Source of the DNA: Pseudomonadota bacterium
Lineage (GTDB): Bacteria; Pseudomonadota; Alphaproteobacteria; Caulobacterales; Caulobacteraceae
DNA length: 64,000 bases
Assembly (NCBI GenBank): GCA_020161365.1
Contig: JAIUNU010000004.1
Coordinates: forward strand, 248,001 to 312,000
Direction of reading: 5' to 3'
The notes beneath the pieces are model-generated. The model was not told where the DNA came from and searched no databases. It saw only the letters and a list, made by a program, of their open reading frames with translations. Shown here one piece after another: positions 1-13,387 of the stretch (positions are counted from its first letter, which is position 1; every line of letters begins with the position of its first letter). Position numbers and translations under genes: made by a program.

Positions 1-1352
1 GGCGTGGACGAGGCGCGCGGCATCTCCTCCTCGCGTCCCTGCGGAAGATCCAGGCTCAAGACGAAAGTGACGCCGCGCGCCTCGCCGGGTCTGGCCTCCA
101 GTTCGCCGCCCATCAGGCGGGCGAGCTGACGGCTGACCGCCAGACCCAGCCCCGTCCCGCCGTAGGTGCGCGCGGTCTCCTGGGAGGCCTGGGCGTAGGG
201 CGTAAAAAGGCGGCTCATCGCGTCCTCGGCGATCCCGGGACCGTTGTCCTGAACCTCGATCGCGATCCGGACCCGATCGTTCGCAAGGGGCTCGGCCCGC
301 ACGCGCAGGGCGATCGAGCCGTGCTCGGTGAACTTCACGGCGTTGGACAGGAGATTGTTGAGGATCTGCCGCAGCCGGAAGGGGTCGCCGCGCACCCATA
401 CCGCAGGCTGGTCCTTCGGCGGCTCCACCAAGGTGAGGCCCTTGACCCGCGCGTTGGCGGACCAGAACCGACCGGCGTCACGGGCGGCGCCGAGGAGGTC
501 GAAGTCGCGCGCCTCGAGGCTCATCGCCCGCGCCTCGATCTTGGCCTGGTCCAGCATGTCGGTCAGCAGATCGGTCATCAGGTGGCCGGCGTCGATGATC
601 AGGTCAGCCGTGGCCCGGGTCTGCTCCGGCGAGGATCCGGCGCGGATCAGGTGCGCGCCCGCCAGGATGGCCGACAGCGGCGTCCGCAGCTCGTGGCTGA
701 CGATCGCGGCCATGGCGGTGCGGTCGGACAGCGCTTCTTCGGTCTCCACGCGCCGACGGTCGGCCTCTTCGCGCGCAGCGACGACCGCGCGGCGGTTGCG
801 ATGCATCCGCGTCCAGATCGTGTGAACCGCCAGCATGAAGAAGGCGACCGAAGCGGCCAGGATCATGACCTGCTGGTGCGATCGGTCCCAGATCAGCATC
901 GGCGTCGCCGCCAGGCTGAGCGCGTAGGGCGTCGCGCCCAGATAAAACAGCATGCGGCTGTCGACGCCCGAACCCACATTGTTCAGCACGCCCCCGACCA
1001 GGACCATCAAGGCCAGGGCCATCAGCGGCGGCTCGCCGCTGACCCAGAGAACCAGCACCGATCCGGCATGCACCACGGCCATCGCCACCATGGCTACCAG
1101 CATCAGCACGATCCGCGACTCCAGGCCGTGCTGCGGAAGCTGACCCTTGGCGAAGGGGCGTACGGCGAAGAATTCCAGCGCCTGCACCGAAAGGCTCGCC
1201 GCCAGCCAGGGGATAATCAGGTCCGCGCGGTCGATCAGCTGCAGGGCCCAGCTCAACAGGATCGTCAGGCCGATCCGCGAATAGGCCTGGCGATAGCGCT
1301 CGTTGGCGTTGGCCTGCAGGAACGGCAGCAGAGAGGCAAGGACCGGCGACAT
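1..1352 (-). CDS. Sensor histidine kinase, C-terminus cut by the left edge
   Basis: Membrane-bound histidine kinase, 450 codons visible; no stop codon lies inside the window, so the C-terminus is missing and a receiver domain beyond the edge cannot be excluded. The N-terminal 170 residues hold about six hydrophobic segments. A HisKA domain follows with the phosphoacceptor motif SHELRTPL (His about residue 220), then a HATPase domain with the N box (NNLLSNAVKF), G1 (DNGPGIA) and G2 (YGGTGLGLAV). The start ATG at 1352 gives MSPVLASLLPFLQ. The signal is unknown because no known extracytoplasmic sensor domain is recognisable. It lies downstream of, and in the same direction as, the DNA ligase gene, 61 nt away. 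Confidence 0.9.
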   Translation of the reverse strand, partial: MSPVLASLLPFLQANANERYRQAYSRIGLTILLSWALQLIDRADLIIPWLAASLSVQALEFFAVRPFAKGQLPQHGLESRIVLMLVAMVAMAVVHAGSVLVLWVSGEPPLMALALMVLVGGVLNNVGSGVDSRMLFYLGATPYALSLAATPMLIWDRSHQQVMILAASVAFFMLAVHTIWTRMHRNRRAVVAAREEADRRRVETEEALSDRTAMAAIVSHELRTPLSAILAGAHLIRAGSSPEQTRATADLIIDAGHLMTDLLTDMLDQAKIEARAMSLEARDFDLLGAARDAGRFWSANARVKGLTLVEPPKDQPAVWVRGDPFRLRQILNNLLSNAVKFTEHGSIALRVRAEPLANDRVRIAIEVQDNGPGIAEDAMSRLFTPYAQASQETARTYGGTGLGLAVSRQLARLMGGELEARPGEARGVTFVLSLDLPQGREEEMPRASST

Positions 1353-1413
1353 GGGCGAACTCCTCGCAACCTGACGTAGGGGTACAAGGCAAACGAGATA
1401 TGAACGCCGGGCC

Positions 1414-3024
1414 CTAGTCGATCATCGCCTCTAGTGTTTTGAGTTCATCGGCCTCGCCGGCCGGCTTGTCCCACCGGATGCGGTGGATGCGCGGAAAGCG
1501 CATGGCCACGCCCGACTTATGCCGGCTGGAGCGTTGAAGACCTTCGAAGGCGACCTCGAACACCAGGCCAAAGTCCAGCTCGGCGCGGACGGAACGGACA
1601 GGACCAAAGCGCTCCACGGTATTGTCGCGGACGAACTTGTCGATCCGCTTCAGCTCCTCGTCGGTGAAGCCGAAATAGGCCTTGCCAACCGGGGTGAGGG
1701 CGCGCCGGCCCTCCTCGTCCTCGCGCCAGACGCCGAAGGTGTAGTCCGAATAGAAGCTCGATCGCTTGCCGTGCCCACGCTGGGCGTACATCAGCACCGC
1801 GTCGATCAGGCGCGGATCGCGCTTCCACTTGAACCAGGGCCCCTTGGGGCGGCCAGGTTCATAGACGCTGTCGCGGCGCTTGAGCATCAGGCCTTCGGAG
1901 AGGCGCGCGTCGCCCTCCGGCGGGTCGCGGCGCAGCGCGGCGAGGTCTTCCCAGGTCTCGAAGGGCTGCAGCGGCGACAGGTCGATCCGCGTGCTCGCCA
2001 GTCGGCCAACGAACGCTTCCAGCCGCGCGCGACGCTCGGCGAAGGGCAGGGACCGGAGGTCGGTCTCGCCGTCCATCAGCAGGTCGTAGGCCCGGATCCC
2101 GGCCGGGAAGCTCGCCAACTGCTTGGCGTCCACGGTCTTGCGGTTAAGGCGCTGCTGGAGGTCGCCGAACGAGGCCAGGGCGCCGTCGCGGATCACCAAC
2201 AGTTCGCCATCGATGGCGCCCTCGAAGTCCAGCGCCGCCACGACGTCGGGAAAGCTGGCCGAGATGTCGTCGCCCGTGCGGGTGTAGAGCCGCCGCTCGC
2301 CGCGCTCGGACACGGCCTGGACGCGGATGCCGTCCCATTTCCACTCGGCGACGTAGTCGGCGGGGTCCAGTTTGGGGAAGTCGGTTTCCTCGTCGATCGG
2401 CTGAGCCAGCATCACGGGGCGGAAGCGCCCCGGGGCGTCGGGCGACGGCCGCTCTGAGCGTCCTTCCAGCCAGGCGAAAAGGTCGCCATAGGGTGGCGTC
2501 ATCGCGTGCCAGACCTCCTCGATCTCGCCGATGTCGACGCCGCCGAGATTGGCGCAGGCCTGTTTGGCCAGGCGTGAGGAGACGCCGACCCGCAAGCCGC
2601 CGGTCATCAGTTTCAAGAGCGCCCAGCGTCCGTCGGGATCCAGGGCGTCCAGCCAGCCCTCGATCAGGCGCTGGACCTCGGCGCGGGACGCCGAATGCAG
2701 GGCGTCGATGACCTCCGAGAGTTCAGGCGGGCGGTTCGCGCCGGGCTGAGCGGGCCACACCAGCGAGACGGTTTCCGCCAGATCGCCGACGAAGTCGTAC
2801 GACCAGGCGAACAGCTGAGAGTCCATCCGCGCCTCGACCGCCTTGCGGATGAAGGCCGGCTTGGCGGCGTTGAACGACAGCGCGCCGGTCAGGGCCGCGA
2901 GCGCATAGCCGCGGTCGGGATCGGGCGTCTGGCGAAGATGATCCTGGATCAAGGTCAGCTTGGCGTTACGCGAGCTGGTCAGCGACAGTCGATCCAGCAG
3001 ATGAGCAAAGGCGCGCATGGACAT
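1414..3024 (-). CDS. ATP-dependent DNA ligase (about 536 aa)
   Basis: Seals nicks in duplex DNA using ATP. The N-terminal 200 residues match the helical DNA-binding domain of cellular ATP ligases. The adenylation motif I KWDG lies at about residue 229 (Lys229 would carry AMP), followed by further nucleotidyltransferase motifs (DGELLV, EGLMLKRRDSVYEPG, WFKWKRD) and an OB-fold C-terminus. Length and architecture fit the bacterial ligase type usually found with a ligase-associated helicase, exonuclease and phosphoesterase, but none of those partners is in this window. The chosen start (MSMRAFAHLL) is at 3024; a longer frame reaches 3093 but its added residues look non-coding. The main replicative ligase of bacteria is the NAD-dependent LigA, so this is probably a repair enzyme. 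Confidence 0.93.
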   Translation of the reverse strand: MSMRAFAHLLDRLSLTSSRNAKLTLIQDHLRQTPDPDRGYALAALTGALSFNAAKPAFIRKAVEARMDSQLFAWSYDFVGDLAETVSLVWPAQPGANRPPELSEVIDALHSASRAEVQRLIEGWLDALDPDGRWALLKLMTGGLRVGVSSRLAKQACANLGGVDIGEIEEVWHAMTPPYGDLFAWLEGRSERPSPDAPGRFRPVMLAQPIDEETDFPKLDPADYVAEWKWDGIRVQAVSERGERRLYTRTGDDISASFPDVVAALDFEGAIDGELLVIRDGALASFGDLQQRLNRKTVDAKQLASFPAGIRAYDLLMDGETDLRSLPFAERRARLEAFVGRLASTRIDLSPLQPFETWEDLAALRRDPPEGDARLSEGLMLKRRDSVYEPGRPKGPWFKWKRDPRLIDAVLMYAQRGHGKRSSFYSDYTFGVWREDEEGRRALTPVGKAYFGFTDEELKRIDKFVRDNTVERFGPVRSVRAELDFGLVFEVAFEGLQRSSRHKSGVAMRFPRIHRIRWDKPAGEADELKTLEAMID

Positions 3025-3146
3025 GGAATGTCGAGCCGCCCCTTTCCGTTCAGCCGTCGGCCCATAACGACCCGCCTTGCCCCTCTCGCGCAAGGCCAGA
3101 GCCCGTGGTAGATTAAAACAGTTGTTTGAATTCCTGCGAGGCCGCC

Positions 3147-3581
3147 ATGGACGACCCGGTTCCCGAAGGCTTTTCCGCGCATGGGCGGCGCAGTCCGATC
3201 ACCGAGCCGTGGGAGCCGCTGTACGCGCGCGTCGCCGAAGATCGTCTGGTGCTGGCGACGCGCCTGCGTGAGCCGCACTGCAATTCCCGACACATGCCGC
3301 ATGGCGGGTTCCTGGCGACTATGGCCGACAATGCGATGGGGCTGTCTCTGGGGATGAACCTGGCTCGCACCGGCGCGCCGGTGGACGGTCTCGTCACTGT
3401 ATCACTGACGCTCGACTATCTGGGTTCGGCGCGGCCGGGGCAGTGGCTGGAGTTCGACACCGACTTCGTCAAGCTGGGTCGCTCGATCTGTTTCGCCGAG
3501 GCGACGGTGCGCGCCGACGGCGTTCCGGTCGCCCGGGCGCGGGCGACGTTCAAGCGGCGCACGGCGAAGGCCGCCGCCTGA
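3147..3581 (+). CDS. PaaI-family hotdog thioesterase
   Basis: A 144-residue single hotdog-fold protein of the PaaI/YigI thioesterase family, expected to hydrolyse an acyl-CoA thioester; the substrate cannot be told from sequence. The central motif NSRHMPHGGFLATMADNAMG contains the HGG turn and the acidic residue typical of the family, followed by the SLTLDYLGSARPGQW strand. ATG 3147 (MDDPVPEGF) is preferred, with a weak GCGAG ribosome site; an in-frame TTG at 3126 is an alternative. It converges on gltB and is separated from it by a bidirectional terminator. A second, only distantly similar PaaI-type gene lies at 59342. Confidence 0.88.
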   Translation: MDDPVPEGFSAHGRRSPITEPWEPLYARVAEDRLVLATRLREPHCNSRHMPHGGFLATMADNAMGLSLGMNLARTGAPVDGLVTVSLTLDYLGSARPGQWLEFDTDFVKLGRSICFAEATVRADGVPVARARATFKRRTAKAAA

Positions 3582-3628
3582 ACGAAAACCGCCGCCGAGG
3601 CTGTTGGGCCCCGGCGGCGTTCTCGTTC
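3582..3628. terminator. Bidirectional terminator between thioesterase and gltB
   Basis: Stem CGCCGCCG (3590-3597) pairs with CGGCGGCG (3612-3619); the flanks are A-rich on the left (AACGAAAA) and T-rich on the right (TTCTCGTTCTT), so the hairpin can act for both converging genes. Confidence 0.7.
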
Positions 3629-3646
3629 TTCCAGGCCCATCGGGCG

Positions 3647-8170
<4,524 letters not shown>

Positions 8171-8185
8171 GATCCTGGTCCTCTC

Positions 8186-9631
8186 TTATTCGGCGGCGAT
8201 CAGCGTCGAGGACGCCTTGGCCAGCAGGTAGCGATGGATGGCGTCGGCGGCGTCGCGGCCGTCCTTGATCGCCCAGACGACGAGCGAGGCGCCGCGCACG
8301 ATGTCGCCGGCGGCGAACACGCCGTCGAGATTGGTCATCTGGTTGCGGACATCGGCCTTCACGGTGCCCCAGCGGGTGACCTTCAGGTCCGGCGCGGACC
8401 ACAGTTCGGGCAGGTTCTCGGGCTCGAAGCCGAGGGCCTTGATGACCAGCTGGGCCGGGCGGTCGAAATCACCGCCGGGGATTTCCTCGGGGCTCTGGCG
8501 ACCGGACGCATCCGGGGCGCCCAGGCGCATGCGGATGGCGCGGACGCCGGTGACGGCTTCGGCTTCGCCCGCCAAGGCGCGCGGGGCGGCGAGCCACTCG
8601 AAGGTGACGCCTTCTTCCTCGGCGTTGGCGACCTCGCGCATCGAGCCCGGCATGTTGGCCTTGTCCCGGCGATAGAGGCAGGTGACCGACTTGGCGCCCT
8701 GGCGCACGGCCGTCCGCACGCAGTCCATGGCGGTGTCGCCGCCGCCGACCACGACCACGTCCTTGCCCTCGGCGTTCAGTTCGCCGGAGTCGAAGGCCGG
8801 AACGGTGTCGCCGAGGTTCAGGCGGTTGGAAGCGATCAGATAGTCGAGCGCTGCGGCCACGCCCTTGCTGCCGCTCCCCGGCACGGTGAGGTCGCGCGCG
8901 GCGTAGACGCCGACGGCGATCAGCACCGCGTCGTGCTGGGCGCGCAGATCCTCCAGCGAGGCGTCCTTGCCGACCTCGAACCCCAGCTTGAAGGCGACCC
9001 CGCCCTCCGCCAGACGCTGGGTGCGGCGCTCGACCACGTCCTTTTCCAGCTTGAAACCCGGAATCCCGTAGATCAGCAGGCCGCCGGCGCGATCGTGACG
9101 GTCATAGACGGTGACGTCATAGCCGGCTTCGCGCAGCTTCTCGGCGGCGGCGAGGCCGGCCGGACCCGCGCCCACGACGCCGACCGACTGGCCTCGCGCG
9201 GGGCCGGCGACCAGCGGCTTCACCCAGCCCATCTCCCAGGCCTTGTCGGTCAGGTAGCGTTCGACCGAGCCGATGGTCACGGTGCCGTGGCCCGACTGTT
9301 CGATGACGCAATTGCCTTCGCACAGACGATCCTGCGGGCAAATCCGACCGCAGACCTCCGGCATGGAATTGGTGGCCTGCGAAAGGGCGTAGGCTTCCTC
9401 CAGGCGCCCCTCGGCGGTCATCCGCAACCAGTCGGGGATGTTGTTGTGCAGCGGGCAGTGCGTCTGACAGAACGGCACGCCGCATTGCGAGCAGCGCGAG
9501 GACTGTTCGGTGGCCTTGGCGTCGATGAAGTCGGCGTAGATCTCATGGAAATCGCCCGAACGCTCAGCAGCCGCGCGCTTTTCAGGCGTCTTGCGGGCCA
9601 CCGTCGTGAATTTCAGCATGCGCTCGGCCAT
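8186..9631 (-). CDS. gltD: Glutamate synthase small subunit
   Basis: Small (beta) subunit, 481 aa, passing electrons from NADPH through FAD and iron-sulfur centres to GltB. The N-terminal cysteine-rich segment reads CSQCGVPFCQTHCPLHNNIP and continues with CGRICPQDRLCEGNC, giving ligands for two 4Fe-4S clusters. An FAD site (VGVVGAGPAGLAAAEKL) and an NADPH site (VVVVGGGDTAMDC) follow. It is the first gene of the gltD-gltB operon. The 230-nt region upstream is unusually AT-rich and is shared with divergent uppP. Confidence 0.98.
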   Translation of the reverse strand: MAERMLKFTTVARKTPEKRAAAERSGDFHEIYADFIDAKATEQSSRCSQCGVPFCQTHCPLHNNIPDWLRMTAEGRLEEAYALSQATNSMPEVCGRICPQDRLCEGNCVIEQSGHGTVTIGSVERYLTDKAWEMGWVKPLVAGPARGQSVGVVGAGPAGLAAAEKLREAGYDVTVYDRHDRAGGLLIYGIPGFKLEKDVVERRTQRLAEGGVAFKLGFEVGKDASLEDLRAQHDAVLIAVGVYAARDLTVPGSGSKGVAAALDYLIASNRLNLGDTVPAFDSGELNAEGKDVVVVGGGDTAMDCVRTAVRQGAKSVTCLYRRDKANMPGSMREVANAEEEGVTFEWLAAPRALAGEAEAVTGVRAIRMRLGAPDASGRQSPEEIPGGDFDRPAQLVIKALGFEPENLPELWSAPDLKVTRWGTVKADVRNQMTNLDGVFAAGDIVRGASLVVWAIKDGRDAADAIHRYLLAKASSTLIAAE

Positions 9632-9659
9632 GCGACTTCCCTCGCCCCCGGATTGGGAG

Positions 9660-9835
9660 AAAAATTGCTCTCGCCGGCCTCATAAGGACTCTTTGGGGCA
9701 AGAAGAATGCTTTTGTCAAAAAAGTAGACGATTATATCCAGCCCAATGCTGTGGCTATTGCGACAGGATCGCATATTTCGATAATAATGGTCCAATTTGT
9801 GGATTAACGCCAAGTTTACCAACTCGGGCGCACGC
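9660..9835. promoter_or_regulatory. AT-rich divergent regulatory region gltD / uppP
   Basis: In a roughly 67% GC genome this stretch is conspicuously AT-rich. On the minus strand it carries a perfect TATAAT (9731-9736) and a TTGACA (9714-9719), which are not in a workable arrangement with each other. An inverted repeat TGCGA-5-TCGCA lies at 9759-9773 and resembles an operator of Lrp-type size. No promoter can be assigned with confidence; a regulatory role is inferred from composition and position. Confidence 0.4.
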
Positions 9836-9861
9836 CGGAGCGGTCACTTCTGGGGGCGTCC

Positions 9862-10662
9862 ATGCCGGATTGGCTGATCGCGATCGTATTGGGCCTGATC
9901 GAGGGCCTGACCGAGTTCATTCCGGTCTCCTCAACGGGGCACCTGCTCCTCGCGGGCCACTTTCTGGGCTTCCACAGTCCGGGCAACACCTTTCAGGTCC
10001 TGATCCAGCTCGGCGCCATCCTGGCGATCACCAGCGTCTATTTCGGGCGTCTGTGGGGCCTCTTGACCACCCTGCCGACCGATCCCGGCTCGCGCCGCTT
10101 CGTCCTGGGCGTGCTGCTGGCCTTCCTGCCGGCGGTGCTGGTCGGGGTGTTGGCCCACGACTACATCAAGACGGTGCTCTACGAGAGCCCGACCCTGGTC
10201 TGCGTCACCCTGATCGTCGGCGGCGTCATCCTGCTGGGACTGGATCGGATGAAGCTGGAGCCGCGCTACACCGATGTGTCGCAGTATCCGCTGAAGACGG
10301 CCTTCCTGATCGGCCTGTTCCAGTGCATCGCCCTGGTTCCCGGCGTCTCACGGTCGGGCGCGACCATCGCGGGGGCGCTACTGCTCAAGTGCGACAAGCG
10401 TTCGGCGGCCGAGTTCAGCTTCTTCCTGGCCATGCCGACCATGGCGGGGGCCTTCGCCTATGACCTCTACAAGAACATCGACAAGCTGAGCACGAACGAT
10501 CTGGGCCTGATCGCCCTGGGCTTCGTGGCGGCGCTGGTCTCGGGCGTGTTCGTGGTCAGGACAGTGCTGGACTTCATCACCCGGCACGGCTTCGCGCCGT
10601 TCGCCTGGTGGCGCATCGTCGTCGGGGTTGGAGGGCTGATCGCTTTGAACCTGACCCGTTGA
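9862..10662 (+). CDS. uppP: Undecaprenyl-diphosphate phosphatase
   Basis: Integral membrane enzyme (266 aa, normal length) that dephosphorylates undecaprenyl pyrophosphate to recycle the lipid carrier of peptidoglycan and polysaccharide synthesis; overproduction gives bacitracin resistance in other bacteria. Both conserved motifs are present: the N-terminal [17 protein letters not shown] and the later [12 protein letters not shown]. Several hydrophobic helices follow through the C-terminus. It is transcribed alone, divergent from gltD, and ends in a strong hairpin terminator. Confidence 0.97.
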   Translation: MPDWLIAIVLGLIEGLTEFIPVSSTGHLLLAGHFLGFHSPGNTFQVLIQLGAILAITSVYFGRLWGLLTTLPTDPGSRRFVLGVLLAFLPAVLVGVLAHDYIKTVLYESPTLVCVTLIVGGVILLGLDRMKLEPRYTDVSQYPLKTAFLIGLFQCIALVPGVSRSGATIAGALLLKCDKRSAAEFSFFLAMPTMAGAFAYDLYKNIDKLSTNDLGLIALGFVAALVSGVFVVRTVLDFITRHGFAPFAWWRIVVGVGGLIALNLTR

Positions 10663-10684
10663 GCGGGCCTGACATCCAAACAAC

Positions 10685-10716
10685 AAGGGCGGGCACCACG
10701 CGGCGCCCGCCCTTTT
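10685..10716. terminator. Bidirectional terminator uppP / NDUFA9-like gene
   Basis: Perfect 10-bp stem AAGGGCGGGC (10685-10694) with GCCCGCCCTT (10705-10714), followed by T residues on the plus strand and preceded by A residues, so it serves both convergent genes. Confidence 0.85.
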
Positions 10717-10738
10717 GATTTCAATCCGTCGTCCGGCC

Positions 10739-11698
10739 TCAGAACGCGCCGGCCGGCGTCTCAGCGTACTGGCCGCCCTTGCGGTAGCGGTAAAGATAGG
10801 TCGGGACTACGGCTTCGACCGCCGTCGGGATCACGCCGGCTTCGACGAGGCCCGGCAGGCCCTTGTCGGCGACGTTGTCGCTCTTGAGCATTTCGACCTG
10901 GTCAGAGGTCAGCGGCGGCGGGATGACGCCCGCCACGAGGTCGCCGAGCGAGCCGATCAGCGACGCCACCGGCCAGGGCAGGGGGATTAGCGGACGGTTG
11001 CGACCGGTCTCCAGCAGGATCAGCTCAAGGATCTCCCGCATCGTGTAGACGGTCGGGCCGCCCAGTTCGTAGGTCACGCCGGCCGCGGCGGGGCTGGCGA
11101 CCGCCTTCGCGATCACCGCTGCGACATCGCCGACAAACACCGGCTGGAACCGCGTCTCGCCGCCGACCAGCGGCAGGGCGGGCGCGAGGGCCGCCATCTG
11201 GGCGAAGCGGTTGAAGAAGCCGTCCTCGGGGCCGAACACGATCGACGGGCGGACGATGGTGGCGCTGGGGAACGCCTCGCGCACGGCGGCCTCGCCTTCG
11301 CCCTTGGAACGGGCGTACTTGGCCGCGCTATCGACGTCGGCGCCGATCGCGCTGACATGGACCAGATGCTTCAGGCCAGCCTTGGCGGCGGCTTCGGCGA
11401 CGTTGCGCGCGCCCATGGCGTGCACGGAGAGGAACTTCTGGCGGCCGCTCTCGAACAGCACGCCGACAAGGTTCACACAGGCCTCGGCGCCATCCAGCGC
11501 GCGGGCCACCGAAGCCGCGTTACGGACATTGGCCTGGACCACCTCGATCTGACCGACGTCGCCCAGCATGCGCATCTTGTAGGCGAGGTTGGGCTGGCGC
11601 ACGGCCACCCGCACGCGATGGCCCGCCTTGGCGAGCGCCCGCACGACTTGACCGCCCACGAAACCGGAGCCGCCGAACACCGTGACCAGACCTTGCAT
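10739..11698 (-). CDS. NDUFA9-like NAD(P)-binding epimerase/dehydratase family protein
   Basis: A 319-residue atypical short-chain dehydrogenase with an N-terminal Rossmann motif (VFGGSGFVGGQVVRAL) and the VVQANVRN and VHVSAIGAD strands typical of the family that includes mitochondrial complex I subunit NDUFA9. In alphaproteobacteria such proteins are annotated as complex I NDUFA9 subunit family; whether this one binds complex I is not shown here. The canonical YxxxK catalytic pair is replaced by YARSKGEGE, still a Y-x-x-x-K arrangement. The frame opens with three ATG codons; the third (11698) is chosen because GAGGA lies directly before the first and 6 nt before the third. It converges on uppP. 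Confidence 0.85.
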   Translation of the reverse strand: MQGLVTVFGGSGFVGGQVVRALAKAGHRVRVAVRQPNLAYKMRMLGDVGQIEVVQANVRNAASVARALDGAEACVNLVGVLFESGRQKFLSVHAMGARNVAEAAAKAGLKHLVHVSAIGADVDSAAKYARSKGEGEAAVREAFPSATIVRPSIVFGPEDGFFNRFAQMAALAPALPLVGGETRFQPVFVGDVAAVIAKAVASPAAAGVTYELGGPTVYTMREILELILLETGRNRPLIPLPWPVASLIGSLGDLVAGVIPPPLTSDQVEMLKSDNVADKGLPGLVEAGVIPTAVEAVVPTYLYRYRKGGQYAETPAGAF

Positions 11699-11785
11699 CA
11701 TCATTCCTCGTGCATGCGATGAGGCGGGAATTAGACGACCGCGCGCCGGTTCGCAACGAAATCACGATTTGTCGTTTTTTCGCTG

Positions 11786-11813
11786 TTGACGCGGCCTGAG
11801 GCTTTCCCTAAAC
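11786..11813 (+). promoter_or_regulatory. Promoter of tRNA-Leu (Caulobacter housekeeping type)
   Basis: TTGACGC (11786-11792) matches the published Caulobacter -35 consensus TTGACGS exactly. About 13-14 nt further on, CCTAAAC (11807-11813) is a partial match to the -10 consensus GCTANAWC. The tRNA begins about 40 nt downstream. Confidence 0.55.
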
Positions 11814-11852
11814 GTCCCGGCCTCGCGGCGACCTCACCGGTTGCGACAGCGG

Positions 11853-11939
<87 letters not shown>

Positions 11940-12091
11940 CCCCTTGTGTGGCTTCGTTAGAAGCTCGGGGTGGCGCCGGTAGTACGGCGGATAGCTAATC
12001 CGTTCATCGTGAGTATAAGTGTCGCGCGCTTACATCGAGCGCGTGGTTCGGCGCGTCGATGCGTCGAGACTTCGCCGGAGACGTCTGAGAG

Positions 12092-12709
12092 TTGGCCAAT
12101 TTCGTTCATGAGGGCGATCTGCCCGACGGCGTCTTCGCGGACGCGGAGATCATCGCGATCGATTCGGAGACCATGGGCCTGCGCCTGGGGCGCGACCCGC
12201 TCTGCGTGGTGCAACTTTCGGCCGGCGACGGCGACGCGCACGTCGTGCGTCTGAGCCGACCGACCTATGACTGTCCAAACCTCAAGGCGCTGCTGACCAA
12301 TCCGAAGATTCTGAAGCTATTTCACTTCGGACGCTTTGATATCGCCATGTTCGAACTCCATCTTGGGGTCGTGACCGCGCCCGTCTACTGCACCAAGATC
12401 GCCAGCAAGCTGGCCCGTACCTATACCGACCGCCACGGCCTGAAGGACGTGACGCGAGAATTGCTGGGCGTCGAACTGTCCAAGGTCCAGCAGTCGTCGG
12501 ACTGGGGCGCGCCGTCGCTGAGCGCTGACCAGGTAGCCTACGCCGCGTCTGACGTCCTGCACCTGCACGCGCTGCGCCTGAAGCTGAACGCCATGCTCGA
12601 GCGCGAAGGTCGCATGGCCCTGGCCCAACACGCCTTCGACTATCTCCCCCACCGCGCCTCGCTGGACCTGGCCGGTTGGGAGGAGATGGACATCTTCGCC
12701 CACAGCTGA
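12092..12709 (+). CDS. RNase D-like 3'-5' exonuclease
   Basis: A 205-residue DEDDy-type exonuclease domain. The catalytic acids are visible: IAIDSETMG (ExoI, Asp and Glu), FHFGRFDIAMF (ExoII Asp) and YAASDVLHLHAL (ExoIII Tyr and Asp). It is much shorter than Escherichia coli RNase D because the C-terminal HRDC domains are absent; this exonuclease-only form is common in alphaproteobacteria. A tRNA gene directly upstream is consistent with, but does not prove, a role in tRNA 3' maturation. The start is a TTG at 12092 (MANFVHEGDLP), with GGAG about 12 nt upstream. lptC follows after 7 nt. Confidence 0.9.
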   Translation: MANFVHEGDLPDGVFADAEIIAIDSETMGLRLGRDPLCVVQLSAGDGDAHVVRLSRPTYDCPNLKALLTNPKILKLFHFGRFDIAMFELHLGVVTAPVYCTKIASKLARTYTDRHGLKDVTRELLGVELSKVQQSSDWGAPSLSADQVAYAASDVLHLHALRLKLNAMLEREGRMALAQHAFDYLPHRASLDLAGWEEMDIFAHS

Positions 12710-12716
12710 GGACCCG

Positions 12717-13337
12717 ATGCAGCCCGCCGCGGTCATGACCGGACGATCGATGAGCGCCGACCTCGCGCGCTGGCGCCGTCGCTCGCGCCGCGTGCGGGCG
12801 GCGCGTGTCGTTCTGCCGGCTGCGATCGGGGTGCTGCTGGTCGCGGTGACCGCCCAGGTCGGGTGGCGAACCTATACCGCCGCCGCCCGGGCCCCGGCCG
12901 AGGCCCGCACCGAAATCCGACTGATCACGCCCCGGTTCTACGGACAGTCGACGGACGGCCGCAGCTTTATGATCACGGCGCGCTCGGCGATCCGGGACGA
13001 CGCCGACCCTCGGCGCATCATCCTGGAAGAGCCGGCGCTGACGCTGGACACGGGCTCGCCGACCCCGACGCGGATGACCGCCAAGCATGGGATCTATCGG
13101 CAGGACACCTTTGGACTGAAGCTGAAGGACGATGTGCGCCTGGACGACGGAACGGGCTATCGCTTCGCCTCGGAGGAGTCGTTCGTCGACACCCGCACGG
13201 GCGACGTGACCGGCGAGACCCTGATGAACGGCGAAGGGCCCAGCGGACAGGTGCAATCCCAGGCCTACTCCGTATATGACAAGGGCGATCGCATCGTTTT
13301 CCGGGGCGGGGTTCGCGCGCGGTTCGAACGGCAGTAA
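12717..13337 (+). CDS. lptC: LPS export protein LptC
   Basis: Bitopic inner-membrane protein (206 aa) of the Lpt bridge that passes lipopolysaccharide from the LptBFG transporter to LptA. An N-terminal basic segment is followed by one membrane helix (VVLPAAIGVLLVAVTAQVG), then a periplasmic beta-jellyroll region with the family signature (ARFYGQSTDGRSF-like and RFASEESFVDTRTGDVTG). The ATG at 12717 has GAGGA 5 nt upstream. It begins the conserved alphaproteobacterial cluster lptC-lptA-lptB-rpoN. Confidence 0.92.
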   Translation: MQPAAVMTGRSMSADLARWRRRSRRVRAARVVLPAAIGVLLVAVTAQVGWRTYTAAARAPAEARTEIRLITPRFYGQSTDGRSFMITARSAIRDDADPRRIILEEPALTLDTGSPTPTRMTAKHGIYRQDTFGLKLKDDVRLDDGTGYRFASEESFVDTRTGDVTGETLMNGEGPSGQVQSQAYSVYDKGDRIVFRGGVRARFERQ

Positions 13338-13387
13338 AGAGAAATGGCGCGGGTTCGCTTCGGACGCGGACCGCGACGGATGAGGAC

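Noticed and set aside
9714..9736. A TTGACA/TATAAT promoter for gltD
   Set aside because: On the minus strand the TATAAT lies upstream of the TTGACA, so they cannot be one promoter.
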